Positions 31,788 through 42,480 of a stretch of DNA of 64,000 nucleotides are shown in pieces. The notes beneath the pieces are model-generated. The model ran no database searches. It worked only from the letters and a program-made list of their open reading frames with translations, and was not told the DNA's origin. Source of the DNA: Periconia sp. R9002 (Eukaryota; Ascomycota; Dothideomycetes; Pleosporales; Periconiaceae); NCBI GenBank assembly GCA_023627715.1, contig JAMAHW010000007.1:186001-250000 (forward strand). Direction: 5' to 3'. Each line of letters opens with the position of its first letter. Position 1 is the stretch's first letter. Both the position numbers and the translations under genes were made by a program.

Positions 31788-34700
31788 ATGGCCGAGGCTC
31801 CGGCCCCCAGCGAGGTTCCCAACAACGCCGTGAAGGCGACCCTTTCGGTTCTGGACCCAAGCGCGGCCAGCCAAAAGACACTCAAAATTGAAAACACCGA
31901 AAAGCGCGACACTCTCATTGCCTCCGAAAAGGCGTACCAGAAGCTATGGGCCGACACCCACGTATTCGAGCCAGAAGCGCCATCCATCGACGACGAATCC
32001 TTTGACACCTCCCCCGAAGATTTACACAAGAAATACCCAAAGTTCAATGGCAACTTTGCTTACCCATATATGAATGGCACTCTACACGCAGGTCACGGAT
32101 TCACTGCAAGCAAGGTAGAATTTACCGCAGGTTTCGCTCGGATGCAAGGCAAGCGCGCTCTGTTCCCTCTTGGCTACCATGTCACCGGAATGCCCATCAA
32201 AGCGTGCGCCGACAAGCTTGTGCGTGAAGTCGAACTATTTGGAAAGAATTTTGAGCGATGCCCAGTCGACGACATCATTGAAGAAGGCCAGAAGGAAATC
32301 GCAGTTCCTCCAGCTCCCACGCAGGCAGAGACCAAGACCGACCTCACAAAATTCTCAGCAAAGAAGGGCAAGGCCGCGGCCAAGACCGTCAAAACCAAAT
32401 ACCAATTCCAAATTATGCTTGCGCAAGGCATCCCTCTTGAAGAAATCCACAAATTCGCTGACCCATACTACTGGATCGAATACTTTCCACCGCTTGCTCG
32501 ACGAGACTTGACCGCTTTTGGCGCCCGCATAGATTGGAGACGACAGTTCGTTACTACAGACGCAAATCCTTACTACGACTCTTTTGTCGCGTGGCAAATG
32601 AGAAAACTCAAAGATCTAGGCAAGATTATTTTCGCTAAGCGCTACACGGTCTACTCCCCTAAAGATGGGCAAGCATGCATGGACCACGACCGCCAGAGTG
32701 GTGAGGGTGTCGGTGTTCAAGAATATACTGCGCTGAAGATGAAGGTTAAGCAGTGGGCTGAGCTTGCGCAGAAGAAGCTCGAAGGCAAACTTCCTACAGA
32801 TGCCAATGTCTTCTTCATCCCCGCAACCCTACGCCCTGAGACAATGTACGGTCAAACTTCATGCTTCGTCGGCCCCGCCCTTGAGTACGGCATTTTCCAA
32901 GTCTCCGATTCAGAATATTTCGTCTGCAGCCCCCGCGCAGCTCGTAACATGGCATTCCAAGGGACTTTCCCCAAGTGGGGCGAATTCCCACAGGTCGCTA
33001 CTTTCACAGGCCGTGACGTTGTCGGAACCCTTGTCGACGCGCCTCTATCCGTCCACAGCGAAGGCGTACGAATTTTACCCATGGAAACTGTCAAAGACAC
33101 AAAGGGTACTGCGGTCGTAACATGCGTACCTTCAGACTCTCCAGATGACTACATCACATCGCTAGATCTCGCTAAGAAAGCCGAATACTACCAAATTCAG
33201 AAAGAGTGGGTCAAGTTTGATGACATTCTTCCCATCATTTCGACCCCTCAATACGGAGACTTGACTGCAAAGAAGCTTGTAGAAGACCTCAAAATACAGT
33301 CACCAAAAGATGCTAAAAAGCTCGAGGAGGCAAAGGAGAAGGCGTACAAAGAGGGTTTCTACAAAGGGACGATGATTTACGGCGATTTCAAGGGCAAAAA
33401 AGTGGAAGAAGCCAAGACTCTTGTGCGAAAACAGCTCATCGACCAGGGGCTTGCCTTCCCGTATGCTGAACCGGATGGAAAAGTCATGTCCCGTTCAGGT
33501 GATGAATGCGTAGCTGCACTGCTCGATCAATGGTTCATGAACTACGGCACAGCAGAAAACCGTGGTGATGGTGAATGGGCTGAGAAGGTTCTTGGTCATA
33601 TCAACGAGATGCAGCTCTACTATCCTGAGGTCAAGCATGCCTTCACCGGAGTTGTCGCCTGGCTTGGTAACTGGGCTTGCGCTCGCTCATACGGCCTCGG
33701 CACGAAGGTCCCATGGGATCCATCCGTCATGGTAGAGTCACTCAGCGATTCGACAATCTATCAATCTTACTACAGCTTTGCTCACCTACTCCACACGGAT
33801 TTGTTCGGAAAAGAGATTGGGCCACTTGGCATCAAGAGCGAACAGTTCACCGACGAAGTTTGGGACTACGTCTTTGCACGTCGTGATCGCACAGACTTGC
33901 CACAAACGGATATACCCACGAAGTCTCTTCAAACGCTTCGACGCCATTTCGACTACTGGTATCCCCTTGACATGAGGACGAGCGGAAAAGATCTTATTCA
34001 GAACCACTTGACCTTCAACCTCTACGTGCATACCGCCATTTTCAACAAAGAGAATTGGCCTCGCAGCTTCCGTGTCAACGGGCACCTCATGCTCAACGGT
34101 GAGAAGATGTCAAAGAGCACTGGCAACTTCCTTACGATTCAGGGTGCTGTCGAGAAGTTTGGTGCTGACGCGACTCGTATTGCTCTCGCGGATGCAGGTG
34201 ATGGTATTGAAGACGCCAATTTCGAAGAAACCGTCGCCAACTCCAACATTCTCAAGCTCTTTGAACTCCGCAAGTGGTGTGAAGAAATGGTTAAAGAAGC
34301 GGTCATTGTCAATGATGGCGAGGCCTACAAGACCACAAGAGAGAATGAGCGTATCAAGAACTCTGACTCAATCCAGCGCAAGTCTGGCAGCCCCAAAGTG
34401 CTATGGGATGTTATGTTCGAGAACGAATTGAACCTGCTAGTCGCCGAGACCAAAGGACATTACGAAGCCACGATGTACAAAGCTGCCCTCAAGTCTGGCT
34501 ACTATGACTTTACAGCCGCGCGAGACTTCTATCGTGAGGTTACCAAAGCAGCTGGGCTCGGCATGCACGAGGATCTTGCGAAGCGTTACATCGAACTCCA
34601 AGCTCTTCTCTTGACACCGATTGCACCCCACTGGTCCGATTATGTTTGGCAAGAGGTTCTCTCCAAGCCAGACACCATCCAAAATGCTTTGTGGCCTGAG

Positions 34701-35288
34701 GTACCTGCTTCTGATCCAGGATTGACGGCAGCGCGCGAGTTTGTGCGAACAACGCAATCGAATATTACGTCGTCGGAGGGTCAAGCCGTTAAGCGTCTGG
34801 CCAAGGGTAAAGAGGCGCTGTTCGATCCCAAGAAAGAGAAAACCATTACCATCTTTTCTGCGAAGGCATGGCCGGCATGGCAAAAGAAGTACATTGACCT
34901 CATCCGTACTCAGTACCCGAACATCGATATCAAAGCCCTGAGCAAGTCTATTGACAAATCCGAGACCAAGAAAGCCATGCCTTTTATCAATGGCCTCAAG
35001 CGACGTCTTGACAATGGCGAATCTCCAGACACTGTTCTCGACCGACAACTTGCCTTCGATGAGCTTGCTACGCTTCGTGCCATGATCCCAGGCCTAAAAC
35101 AGACTGTCCAGAAGTGTGTCGCAGTCGAAATCATAAAGGTAGACGAGGGAGGCAAGACTGGTGTGGTTATCAAAGAGGATGGTACCGAGGGTGAGAAGAG
35201 GGAACAGTTGGCACCAACTGCCGGTAACGCAGAACCAGGCTCTCCGAGCTTTGCTTTTGCAAACGTAGAGCAATTGGCTGTGCGATGA
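31788..35288 (+). CDS. CDC60: Cytosolic leucyl-tRNA synthetase
   Basis: Intronless, 1166 residues, which fits archaeal/eukaryotic-type cytosolic LeuRS (about 1100). It charges tRNA-Leu with leucine. The class I signature is HAGH (100-103, in NGTLHAGHGF) and the second is KMSKS (773-777). Between them lies the CP1 editing domain, with RPETMYGQTS preceding it and a later DQWFMNYG segment. The anticodon-binding helices and a C-terminal extension follow. The open frame continues a few codons upstream of 31788, but only to a non-ATG codon; the ATG at 31788 sits in a CCACCATGG context. No mitochondrial targeting peptide is seen, so this should be the cytosolic form; mitochondria need a second gene elsewhere. 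Confidence 0.97.
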   Translation: MAEAPAPSEVPNNAVKATLSVLDPSAASQKTLKIENTEKRDTLIASEKAYQKLWADTHVFEPEAPSIDDESFDTSPEDLHKKYPKFNGNFAYPYMNGTLHAGHGFTASKVEFTAGFARMQGKRALFPLGYHVTGMPIKACADKLVREVELFGKNFERCPVDDIIEEGQKEIAVPPAPTQAETKTDLTKFSAKKGKAAAKTVKTKYQFQIMLAQGIPLEEIHKFADPYYWIEYFPPLARRDLTAFGARIDWRRQFVTTDANPYYDSFVAWQMRKLKDLGKIIFAKRYTVYSPKDGQACMDHDRQSGEGVGVQEYTALKMKVKQWAELAQKKLEGKLPTDANVFFIPATLRPETMYGQTSCFVGPALEYGIFQVSDSEYFVCSPRAARNMAFQGTFPKWGEFPQVATFTGRDVVGTLVDAPLSVHSEGVRILPMETVKDTKGTAVVTCVPSDSPDDYITSLDLAKKAEYYQIQKEWVKFDDILPIISTPQYGDLTAKKLVEDLKIQSPKDAKKLEEAKEKAYKEGFYKGTMIYGDFKGKKVEEAKTLVRKQLIDQGLAFPYAEPDGKVMSRSGDECVAALLDQWFMNYGTAENRGDGEWAEKVLGHINEMQLYYPEVKHAFTGVVAWLGNWACARSYGLGTKVPWDPSVMVESLSDSTIYQSYYSFAHLLHTDLFGKEIGPLGIKSEQFTDEVWDYVFARRDRTDLPQTDIPTKSLQTLRRHFDYWYPLDMRTSGKDLIQNHLTFNLYVHTAIFNKENWPRSFRVNGHLMLNGEKMSKSTGNFLTIQGAVEKFGADATRIALADAGDGIEDANFEETVANSNILKLFELRKWCEEMVKEAVIVNDGEAYKTTRENERIKNSDSIQRKSGSPKVLWDVMFENELNLLVAETKGHYEATMYKAALKSGYYDFTAARDFYREVTKAAGLGMHEDLAKRYIELQALLLTPIAPHWSDYVWQEVLSKPDTIQNALWPEVPASDPGLTAAREFVRTTQSNITSSEGQAVKRLAKGKEALFDPKKEKTITIFSAKAWPAWQKKYIDLIRTQYPNIDIKALSKSIDKSETKKAMPFINGLKRRLDNGESPDTVLDRQLAFDELATLRAMIPGLKQTVQKCVAVEIIKVDEGGKTGVVIKEDGTEGEKREQLAPTAGNAEPGSPSFAFANVEQLAVR

Positions 35289-35651
35289 TGGAATTTATCC
35301 CCTCCTTTGACGAATTTCATATAGCATTGAGAGGTCGTGCATGAGACTAGGTGCATGATGGCTCGAACAAAAAAACGGCATATTTTCTAGCTTTCTCCAT
35401 TAGATGCCGTGCACTTGTAAAATAGTTTCGCCTTTTGAGTGAAACCAAGGGATGGGCGGTTCAGGGGGCGGTTCAGGACACGACAAAAGTGTTTTTACTA
35501 GTATAGATACAATTGCTTTCGTAGCCACGGGCCATTCTAGTATTCCGTGATGACGATGAAATAGCGAAACCACGACAGAATATTCTATGTTTATAAAATG
35601 CCTCTGTTCACATCTCATCTGGCGTGCTACCTCTTCCCTCTCCGCGTCATC
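35289..35651. other. Convergent intergenic region, nothing recognised
   Basis: 363 bp between the LeuRS and myo-inositol oxygenase stop codons. No coding signal. Confidence 0.5.
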
Positions 35652-36717
35652 TTACCATTTGAGCTTCTTATCTTTACCAATGAATTCATCAATGACATCC
35701 ATATAATAGTCCTGTAATGTTACAAAAACGTTAGCGAAATTCGTTCACCCTCACAGAATCGGAACACTCTCCAATGCGGAGAAGACATACCTTCAAATCC
35801 TCTACCCTGGGTACTTCATCGCTCTTGCTGTAGAGATCATACGGATTGAATGCCCTCACGGCCTCCAGCATGCGCTCGTCCTTCTCATCCATCATCCACT
35901 TGTACGCACCGCCCGAATGCCAGGGGTAAAAGCTGTGATACCTGATCATCGCCAAACCCTCGTCGGGAATCCGACTTTGCGCCTTCATGACATGATACAG
36001 ATACTCGTCGTGGCCCCAACTCAACATGACATTATCGAGTCCACACCCCGGTTCGTAAACACCATACTCGGAGCTAAACACATCGTGCTCGAAATCCGGA
36101 TTCGCTCGGAATGTATCCGGGTAGATGATCTTGTCAGAGAAGGCGCAGCCCACCGGGAACGTATCGCCCACGACATCCCACTGCCCGTGTGCTCCGTAGA
36201 AAAATAGTAGTTTGCCTAGGTCGTGGATCAACCCCACAAGCTGCATCCAGCGCGGCTTCCCATCGCGGCGGATGGCCTCGGCGCTTTGCAGTAGGTGCTC
36301 GATTTGCGAGAGCGATGTGTCCGGGTCCGACTCGTCGATGAGCGTGTTGAGCTTCTCCATGGCTTCCCAGACGGTCATTTCGGCGCGCGTGCTCGATTCG
36401 TAGGCTGTGCGTGCCGAAAGGTTGTAGGCGTAGGTTTGCTTGGTGTGTTGTTCGGTGTAGAAGTTCTTCACACGGTCGCAGGCGGTTTCGTATTGTCGGA
36501 ATTGGGATTTGTCTTTGTCGGAGTCGAAGTTTGAAGGGGTGTAGATGTCTTCTTGGGAGGGAGTTTGGGGTTTGGATTTGGATTTGGACTTGAGGGTTGC
36601 TTTGAGGACGTTGACGGCGTCGATGGCGTCGCTGGTTTCTTCTAGGGCGAGGCCATCTCGGTGGTTGGAGATGGGTGATGTAGGTTGGGGTGTTTCTAGG
36701 AGGGCTCCGGGAGCCAT
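35652..36717 (-). CDS. MIOX: myo-Inositol oxygenase
   Basis: Exons 35791-36717 and 35652-35711 on the minus strand, 328 residues. The 79-bp intron has a GTATGT donor and TTACAG acceptor, phase 0, and the last exon supplies the conserved end YYMDVIDEFIGKDKKLKW. The enzyme is a di-iron oxygenase that converts myo-inositol and O2 to D-glucuronate. Landmarks are QTYAYNLSARTAYE, MTVWEAMEKLN, the HD pair in GLIHDLGKLL, GDTFPVGC, the SWGHDEYLYHV helix with further iron ligands, RYHSFYPWHSGGAY and the final FNPYDLYSK. All expected His/Asp ligands appear present. The start at 36717 was chosen because the enzyme-like sequence begins there; the frame stays open upstream with a low-complexity stretch. 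It heads a group of sugar-acid genes running to 45.8 kb. Confidence 0.95.
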
Positions 36718-38275
36718 GATGGGGATAGGGAAGATGGGGTATCTAAGTAACGAGGTATGTATTCTGGGTATCTCAAAAGTGCAAATGGGTATATATTTCG
36801 AAGACGAATCGTGGCTAAAGAGGCTTGAGGCGTGGAAAAGAAAAGACCGATGAAAAGAGAACTCCAAGGTAGAAAGAACAGTAGTCTTTATGCTTCTCAA
36901 CAGACGCCTCTGTGACAGGGACCAGTCAGTCCCAAGTCATCAACTGATCTTACTCCGCACGGTGGCTCCATAAAACACTCACTTCCCCTCCCCAGAACCC
37001 TGAAAGTACGATGTAGCACCAGTCAACCCAACCACTCACTCTGCATACATCCTCGTCAAATCCCTTTGCATGCTCCACTCATCGTGGGTGGTGGAGACGA
37101 GAGACGTAAAAACTGAAGTCTGACCAGCTTCTTCAGAACATGGAAATTCGCCCCGCCTGTCCTACCGTGGCAGGCATTCGGGTGCTCCTCGCGCGAGTGA
37201 GGCGTCCAAACATTTCAGGGTTGCGGCTGCGACTTGCACCGTGGTAGAAATGGTTGGCCCGACGTAAAGAGCTAGACGTGCAAAATTATTCGTTAGGTCG
37301 CTGGGTCTTCGGGTTCATCAGTGGAGCCTTGGTTGTGTTACTGAGATGGGGTGCGGGAAATTTTACTGTATTCGCTCAAAGTGGGAATTCTCGCCGTCTT
37401 ATTTTGGTGCGGGGAAAATTGCTCGTTTTTCGCGCCTGCAAGCAGACCCCTACAGAAGCAGACCCTGCGGGCAGGCCGCATGATGACGAAGGGTTTTGCT
37501 ATTTCGGGCTTATTTTCTTGAGATCGATACTCGTGAAGGGTGTCAGATTGGCGTATGACAGGTCCGAATTCCAGAAGGTTTCTACATCGGGAAGGAGATG
37601 TGAATCACGTGATTTTGGTCAATTCATCGGATCCAGTCCAGTCCCAAAACAGCCCTGGAGTGCTCGCATATGCACGAATTTAGTAATACACGCCTAAGCT
37701 TAATGAACGCTTCAGATTGCCACCGATAGAAACTCCCAGATTTGACATGCAACGGAAGGAATACTCATCGGCTTTTGAAAATCCACATGGCTCGGCACCC
37801 ACTCGGACCGACATAGCCCGGCGGGGTAATGATATGGCGGGGCACGACGGTACAATTTGTACATGGCAACCGCTATGCCAAATTGGGGTGTGTCCTGAGG
37901 ACACACCCCAATCTGGCGCAACACTCCGTGAGTCCGCGAACGAATTGACGGATATCAGGGAACGGATGAAAATTTTACTGGGTATCTGGGGAGTGAGGTT
38001 CTTCGCTTGCGCGGAGAGCGGTACAATTTGTACATGGCAACTCGGCGCAATCTATGCCACTCGCCGTCTCGACCTTCTCATAGAGTAGGCTATTGATGTC
38101 ATAAGCTAGCAATGCCAACAAACATGCAGCCAGCTTATACATCCATTTGACCAGCTCCACTCCTCCATACATAATACCCTTGGCGACCCCACCGCACTTG
38201 AATGCAATGAATCCCTCGCTGGCAAACTTCATACTCAGCAAGACTCCGGACAGCATACTCCATCCTACGCCCACC
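36718..38275. promoter_or_regulatory. Divergent region between MIOX and aldo-keto reductase
   Basis: About 1.56 kb between two head-to-head starts. It contains four GCGGGG-type sites (37151-37156 minus, 37409-37414, 37821-37826 and 37837-37842 plus) that fit the CreA consensus SYGGRG. It also holds a hairpin flanked by direct repeats at 37848-38041. Open frames inside show no domain. Confidence 0.5.
37848..38041. repeat. Near-perfect inverted repeat flanked by 23-bp direct repeats
   Basis: Direct repeats lie at 37848-37870 and 38019-38041, identical over 23 bases; each holds a 13-bp palindrome (GTACAA-T-TTGTAC). Just inside the left copy is an inverted repeat with 20-bp arms (37877-37896 and 37898-37917), one mismatch and a one-base centre. 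This could be a small mobile-element remnant or a regulatory array about 230 bp before the aldo-keto reductase start. No transposase is present. Confidence 0.8.
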
Positions 38276-39436
38276 ATGAACACACCTCTGAAGCTCAACA
38301 CCGGCGCTTCAATTCCCGCCCTTGGCTTGGGCACGTGGCAGAGTGCGAAGGGAGAGGTGAAGAAGGCAGTTGTACATGCGATTGAGAGCGGGTACCGCCA
38401 TATCGACTGCGCTTTCTGTTATCAAAATGAAGATGAGGTGGGCGAAGCCCTCGAGGATGTGATTTCGCGCGGTATCGTCAAGAGGGAGGATCTATTCATC
38501 ACAAGCAAGCTGTGGTGTACATTCCACACGAAGCCTCTGGAGGGTTTGCAGAAGTCTTTGGATTTGCTGAAGACGCCGTACGTGGACTGTAAGTATAAAC
38601 TCGGTCCCTACTTTGTTTCCTACATCGTGTCAGTTCAAGTCTACTCACTGACTATACCATAGTGTACCTCATGCACTGGCCGGTACCAATGAACCCCAAC
38701 GGTACGTGAACAAGCAGCTCGATCCAACCTCCAAACCTATCACCTCAGAAATACTAACAACCATCCACAGGAAACCACTTCCTATTCCCCAAGCTCCCCG
38801 ACGGCTCGCGCGACCTCGACCACAGCACCAACCACATCGAGACGTGGAAAGGCCTGGAGAAGCTGATCAAAGAGCACCCGGAAAAGGTCAAGGCCATCGG
38901 TGTCGCCAACTACTCCGTCAAGTACCTCGAAAAACTGCTCGCCCAGGCCACCATCGTGCCGGCCGCCAACCAAATCGAGAACCACCCTCTCCTCCCTCAG
39001 CAGGAAATCGTCGATTTCTGCAACGCAAAGGGTATCCACATCACTGCGTACAGCCCGCTCGGCAGCACGGGCTCGCCGCTGCTCAAGGACGAGGCCATTA
39101 ATGAGATTGCGAAGAAACACTCCGTTGGCCCCGGTACCGTCCTTCTAAGCTATCACCGTACGTACCCATCCCCCCTCTCCCCCCACCCTACAAAAACAAG
39201 ACAAGATACTAACAAAAACAAAAACACCAGTAACCCGCAACTCCTCCGTCCTCGCAAAATCCGTGACGCCCTCCCGCATCGAGGAAAACCGCAAGCTCAT
39301 CACCCTCGACGACGACGACATGCAGAAACTCGCAGAAGTCCCCAAGAAACACGGCTTCACCCGCTTCGTGTATCCGGCTTTTGGCGTCAACGTCGGGTTC
39401 CCGGATAAACCTGAGGGAGTTGATATGAGTGGTTGA
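38276..39436 (+). CDS. Aldo-keto reductase (glycerol dehydrogenase/uronate reductase type)
   Basis: Exons 38276-38588, 38663-38701, 38771-39157 and 39231-39436, 314 residues, typical for the family; joins are in phase 1 throughout. The second exon is only 39 nt and carries [13 protein letters not shown] with catalytic His109. The rest of the tetrad is Asp44 (RHIDCAF), Tyr49 (CYQNEDEVG) and Lys78 (TSKLW). NADPH contacts are expected near [10 protein letters not shown] and the C-terminal [14 protein letters not shown]. The enzyme would reduce an aldehyde or aldose with NADPH. Fungal relatives include glycerol dehydrogenases and D-galacturonate/D-glucuronate reductases. With myo-inositol oxygenase head to head, D-glucuronate to L-gulonate is the attractive inference. 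Confidence 0.94.
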
Positions 39437-40236
39437 CTGCTATTATCTTCTTCTGCTGCGTTCAAGCTGTAGGTTTGGTTGAATGAGGATGGATGAGTGG
39501 TGGCTGGATGGATGGATGTTGATAGATAGTTACATACCTATGTACATATGTATACATACCCTTTTGATAGTGGTGAAAATGAATATGAAAAAAAATTAAG
39601 GAAAAGGAAAATCTTGGTTGCGTGTCACGACTTTGCGAACTAATGTCCTCATTTGGTGCCTGGCGTACAAATACACGCGAAAAACTACATGTACATATGT
39701 CCTACGAGACTGACTACCTTCTCACGATGTGTAGCTAAGCGCGGAGTTCAGTTTCCGCATCTCTTTGCTGAAGTGTTTGAACTTGTCTCTCTGATCACCA
39801 GGTAGCTTCAGGACTTTCGGTTGTGGGCAGATGACTTTTACGTTTCAGCTGACAGTTGCCATGTTCGGTCATTTCCTTTGTGAATTGATTGATTGCTAGC
39901 AAACATGTAATCACGACGACGAAGTAGACACATCTCCATTATGTATATATAGAGCCCCCGAGCAGTGCAGTTCTCTGCGATGATTCGTTATACTTTTCGT
40001 AGACATAGACCTGTCTCCCCCTCTCTCGTCACTTGAACCCCTTCCTATATACTACCTTCTACACACTACTTTCTACCAACTACTCAAGATCAGCACCTGG
40101 AAACCATTACGATCAATAGTTTCCCAGGAGTTCCCGTTCCGCACCACGTGGAGGTTCTGAGCATCGCGGAACTGATTTTTTCTCTAGGTTTACTCCTAGG
40201 TTTGTTGCCCGGTTGTCTCCGGGGGCTGTTGGCTGC
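39437..40236. other. Convergent intergenic region, nothing recognised
   Basis: About 0.8 kb between two 3' ends. If the neighbouring minus-strand gene has a third exon (acceptor near 40172), its last codons would lie here. Otherwise empty. Confidence 0.4.
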
Positions 40237-40879
40237 TCAAATGATACTCAAGTACTTACACCAGTTGGTCTCGCGCATGATCTGGACAGCCTTCATCCAG
40301 TCCTCTGGTGTTCGGTGCGGCGGTGGTTGCTCATACTTGTTTCTGCCGGCCTGGTTTTTGGTGGGGTGGCCGCGTTCGTTGAGCTATAATAATATAACGG
40401 TAAGTGTATCGAGTTATACGATAGGATGGTGCCAGTGGGGAGTTTGTAGTACTTACGGGTGTTCCCGTCTCGAGAACTTGGCCGGGGGCGCGGTAGAAGT
40501 GCCAGTTGTTGTACCGGCGAGAGGCACTTCCGTCCCGGAAGCAGTGGACGCGGCCCATGCGTCCGTTGGGCTTGTTGTTGCTGTTGAGGAAGAGCAACTC
40601 TACCGTGACGAACGGCCAGTAGTCCTCCCCGTGCTCCCCTGCCACCACCACCGCCATGGTCTTGACGGTGCCGGCCGGGCACCAGCCCTTCCAAGTTCCT
40701 TGCATGAACTTGTAGATGACGGTGTCTTCTCCTTGGAGGTCCAGGTTGATGTAGTTTTCGAGGATGTAGTACTGTTCCTCCTCGGTAAACTTGCGGCTCT
40801 CCTTGAAAATGAGGCCCCCACCATAGAGTGGTTGGGGGATGGACCATTCTTGGTCTCTGAACGTGACTGGGAATGCCAT
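40237..40879 (-). CDS. Unknown protein inside the sugar-acid gene group
   Basis: Exons 40457-40879 and 40237-40383 on the minus strand, 189 residues. The intron (40384-40456) has a GTAAGT donor and TATAG acceptor, phase 0. Composition is globular and Trp/Tyr-rich, without signal peptide or membrane helix: WSIPQPLYGGGLIF, FTEEEQYYILENYINLD, FMQGTWKGWCPAGTVKTM, then a His/Arg-rich stretch and EDWMKAVQIMRETNW. The end is uncertain: after NW a perfect GTAAGT donor occurs (40254-40259), so the real last exon may lie near 40120-40171 instead of the read-through stop at 40237. I took the Met at 40879 because codons upstream are low-complexity and begin with a non-ATG. I do not recognise the family. 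Confidence 0.6.
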
Positions 40880-41167
40880 TGTGAAGGAAGGAGGGTGTCG
40901 ATGGGTTGGTGTGGTGCTTGGTTGGTTGGGAATGAGAAAGAAGCTCAGAGTCTGTGGTAAAGAGCAAGAAGGTGGTGTGTCTGTGGAGTGCAGTGGAGAG
41001 AAACTGGAGCAAGAGGACGGCAGCAGAAAGGCAAAGAAAAAGAACCTCACGAGTAGATCCGTGCGGCTTTGGTAATCAAAATCGGTGGTGAATTAGGAAA
41101 GTACGGCAGCCTAGCAAGGTAAACAAGGTGTGCAAACGCAGGTGAAGGGCAAACGCGCCATGACCTA

Positions 41168-42012
41168 TCACCGACCCATCCAACCTCCATCAACCGTGAC
41201 CACCTCACCACTAACGTAGCTACTCGCCCGACTCGCAAGCCAAACCACTGCTCCTTTGAAGTCTTCGGGGTTTCCCCATCGTCCTGCAGGTATCCTCTCC
41301 AGTATGCTCCTTGCTCTATTCTGATCATTGATCAACGCCGTGTTCATCTCTGTAGCAATATATCCTGGTGCAATCGCGTTCACATTGACACCCTTAGACG
41401 CCCACTCGTTACTCAATGCCTTCGTCAATTGCGCCACTCCTCCTTTCGATGCTGCATATGCCGGCACAGTGATTCCCCCCTGGAAAGACAACAAAGATGC
41501 TACATTGATAATGGCTCCACGACGCTCCGAAGAGTTGGATATAGGCGGGGAAGCCAGCATGTGCGCGCCGACATCGCGGCTGAGCGTAAACACTGAAGTC
41601 AGATTCACTTGTAGAACGGATTGCCAGTCCTCGTCTGGGAACTGGTGGGCCGGGTGTCTTTTTTGAATGCCACCGCAGTTGAGGAGGATATGAATCCGGT
41701 GCCCGTCCTCGAGGATTGTGGGAGTCAATTGCGAGACGGCTTCGTTGGAGGATAGATCGCAGGTGTATATCTGGGCTTTTCTACCGAGTTTCTCTATGGC
41801 TTCCTTGGTCGTTTGGTTCGACGTATCACGCTTAGGCGTGTTAGCACCCAGTAGTAATGGAAGATAGGGTTTGAAATATATACTTGGACGAGAAGAATGT
41901 CTGCACCGGCTTCGGCGAGAGCGATAGCCATTGCTTGCCCAATCCCCCGCGTGCCACCTGTCACAACAGCGGTTTGTCCCTCGAGGGAAAAGAGATCTTG
42001 AACGGTGCTCAT
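41168..42012 (-). CDS. Short-chain dehydrogenase/reductase (gluconate/ketogluconate reductase-like)
   Basis: Exons 41884-42012 and 41168-41830 on the minus strand, 263 residues, with a 53-bp phase-0 intron. Classical SDR: the cofactor loop TGGTRGIG follows the first strand (TAVVTGG), LLNCGGI stands where NNAG is usual, the active-site Ser is in NVASLLSF, and the YAASK motif supplies Tyr and Lys. [14 protein letters not shown] and [13 protein letters not shown] complete the pattern. Closest pattern known to me is 2-deoxy-D-gluconate 3-dehydrogenase/5-keto-D-gluconate reductase. Fungal D-glucuronate degradation, as described in Aspergillus niger, includes a 5-keto-D-gluconate reductase of this fold, so that is the inferred role. 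It is head to head with the zinc dehydrogenase (468 bp). The Asn-to-Cys change in the NNAG motif is unusual. Confidence 0.93.
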
Positions 42013-42480
42013 GTTTATTTTGTGTTCTTCTTTTCACGCTGATTTTCGAATTTCACGCAGCTTCACCAACACCACCATATGATATTTTTTGGGAGAAAAT
42101 AAAAAAAGCTACCCATCCCCTTATTATGAAGAACTCATAGCTCTCAATTTTAGCGCGGGGTGCCCCTACATCGGCAATTGACCAACGTTCGCTATGACGC
42201 GGTAAAGCTCGGAAAAGGTAACCCCGCAACTGAGTCGGCGTTTGAATGTGTTGTCAGGGATGCACATGTGCGCAGCAAAGAAATTACGGTCGCAGTGGAG
42301 TTCCCCAGGCCAATAGCATGTTTAAACATATGGGGTTAGCTATGGCTTGATCTATCTGTTACTGTTTTCAACTGCTTCGGTCGCGACTTTTGACCCTCTT
42401 TCCTCATCTTACGAGCTCCTTAATCGACGCTTTTTTAATATTTCCATCCACAGCATTCAGAAATAGAGATCGTAGACAAT
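42013..42480. promoter_or_regulatory. Shared divergent promoter, SDR and zinc dehydrogenase
   Basis: 468 bp between two start codons. It contains GCGGGG-type CreA-like sites at 42155-42160 (plus) and 42222-42227 (minus). The close head-to-head layout suggests joint control of two redox enzymes. Confidence 0.6.

Noticed and set aside
37254..37697. 147-codon plus-strand open frame between MIOX and the aldo-keto reductase
   Set aside because: No domain and no likely splice partners; it lies in a region better read as promoter.
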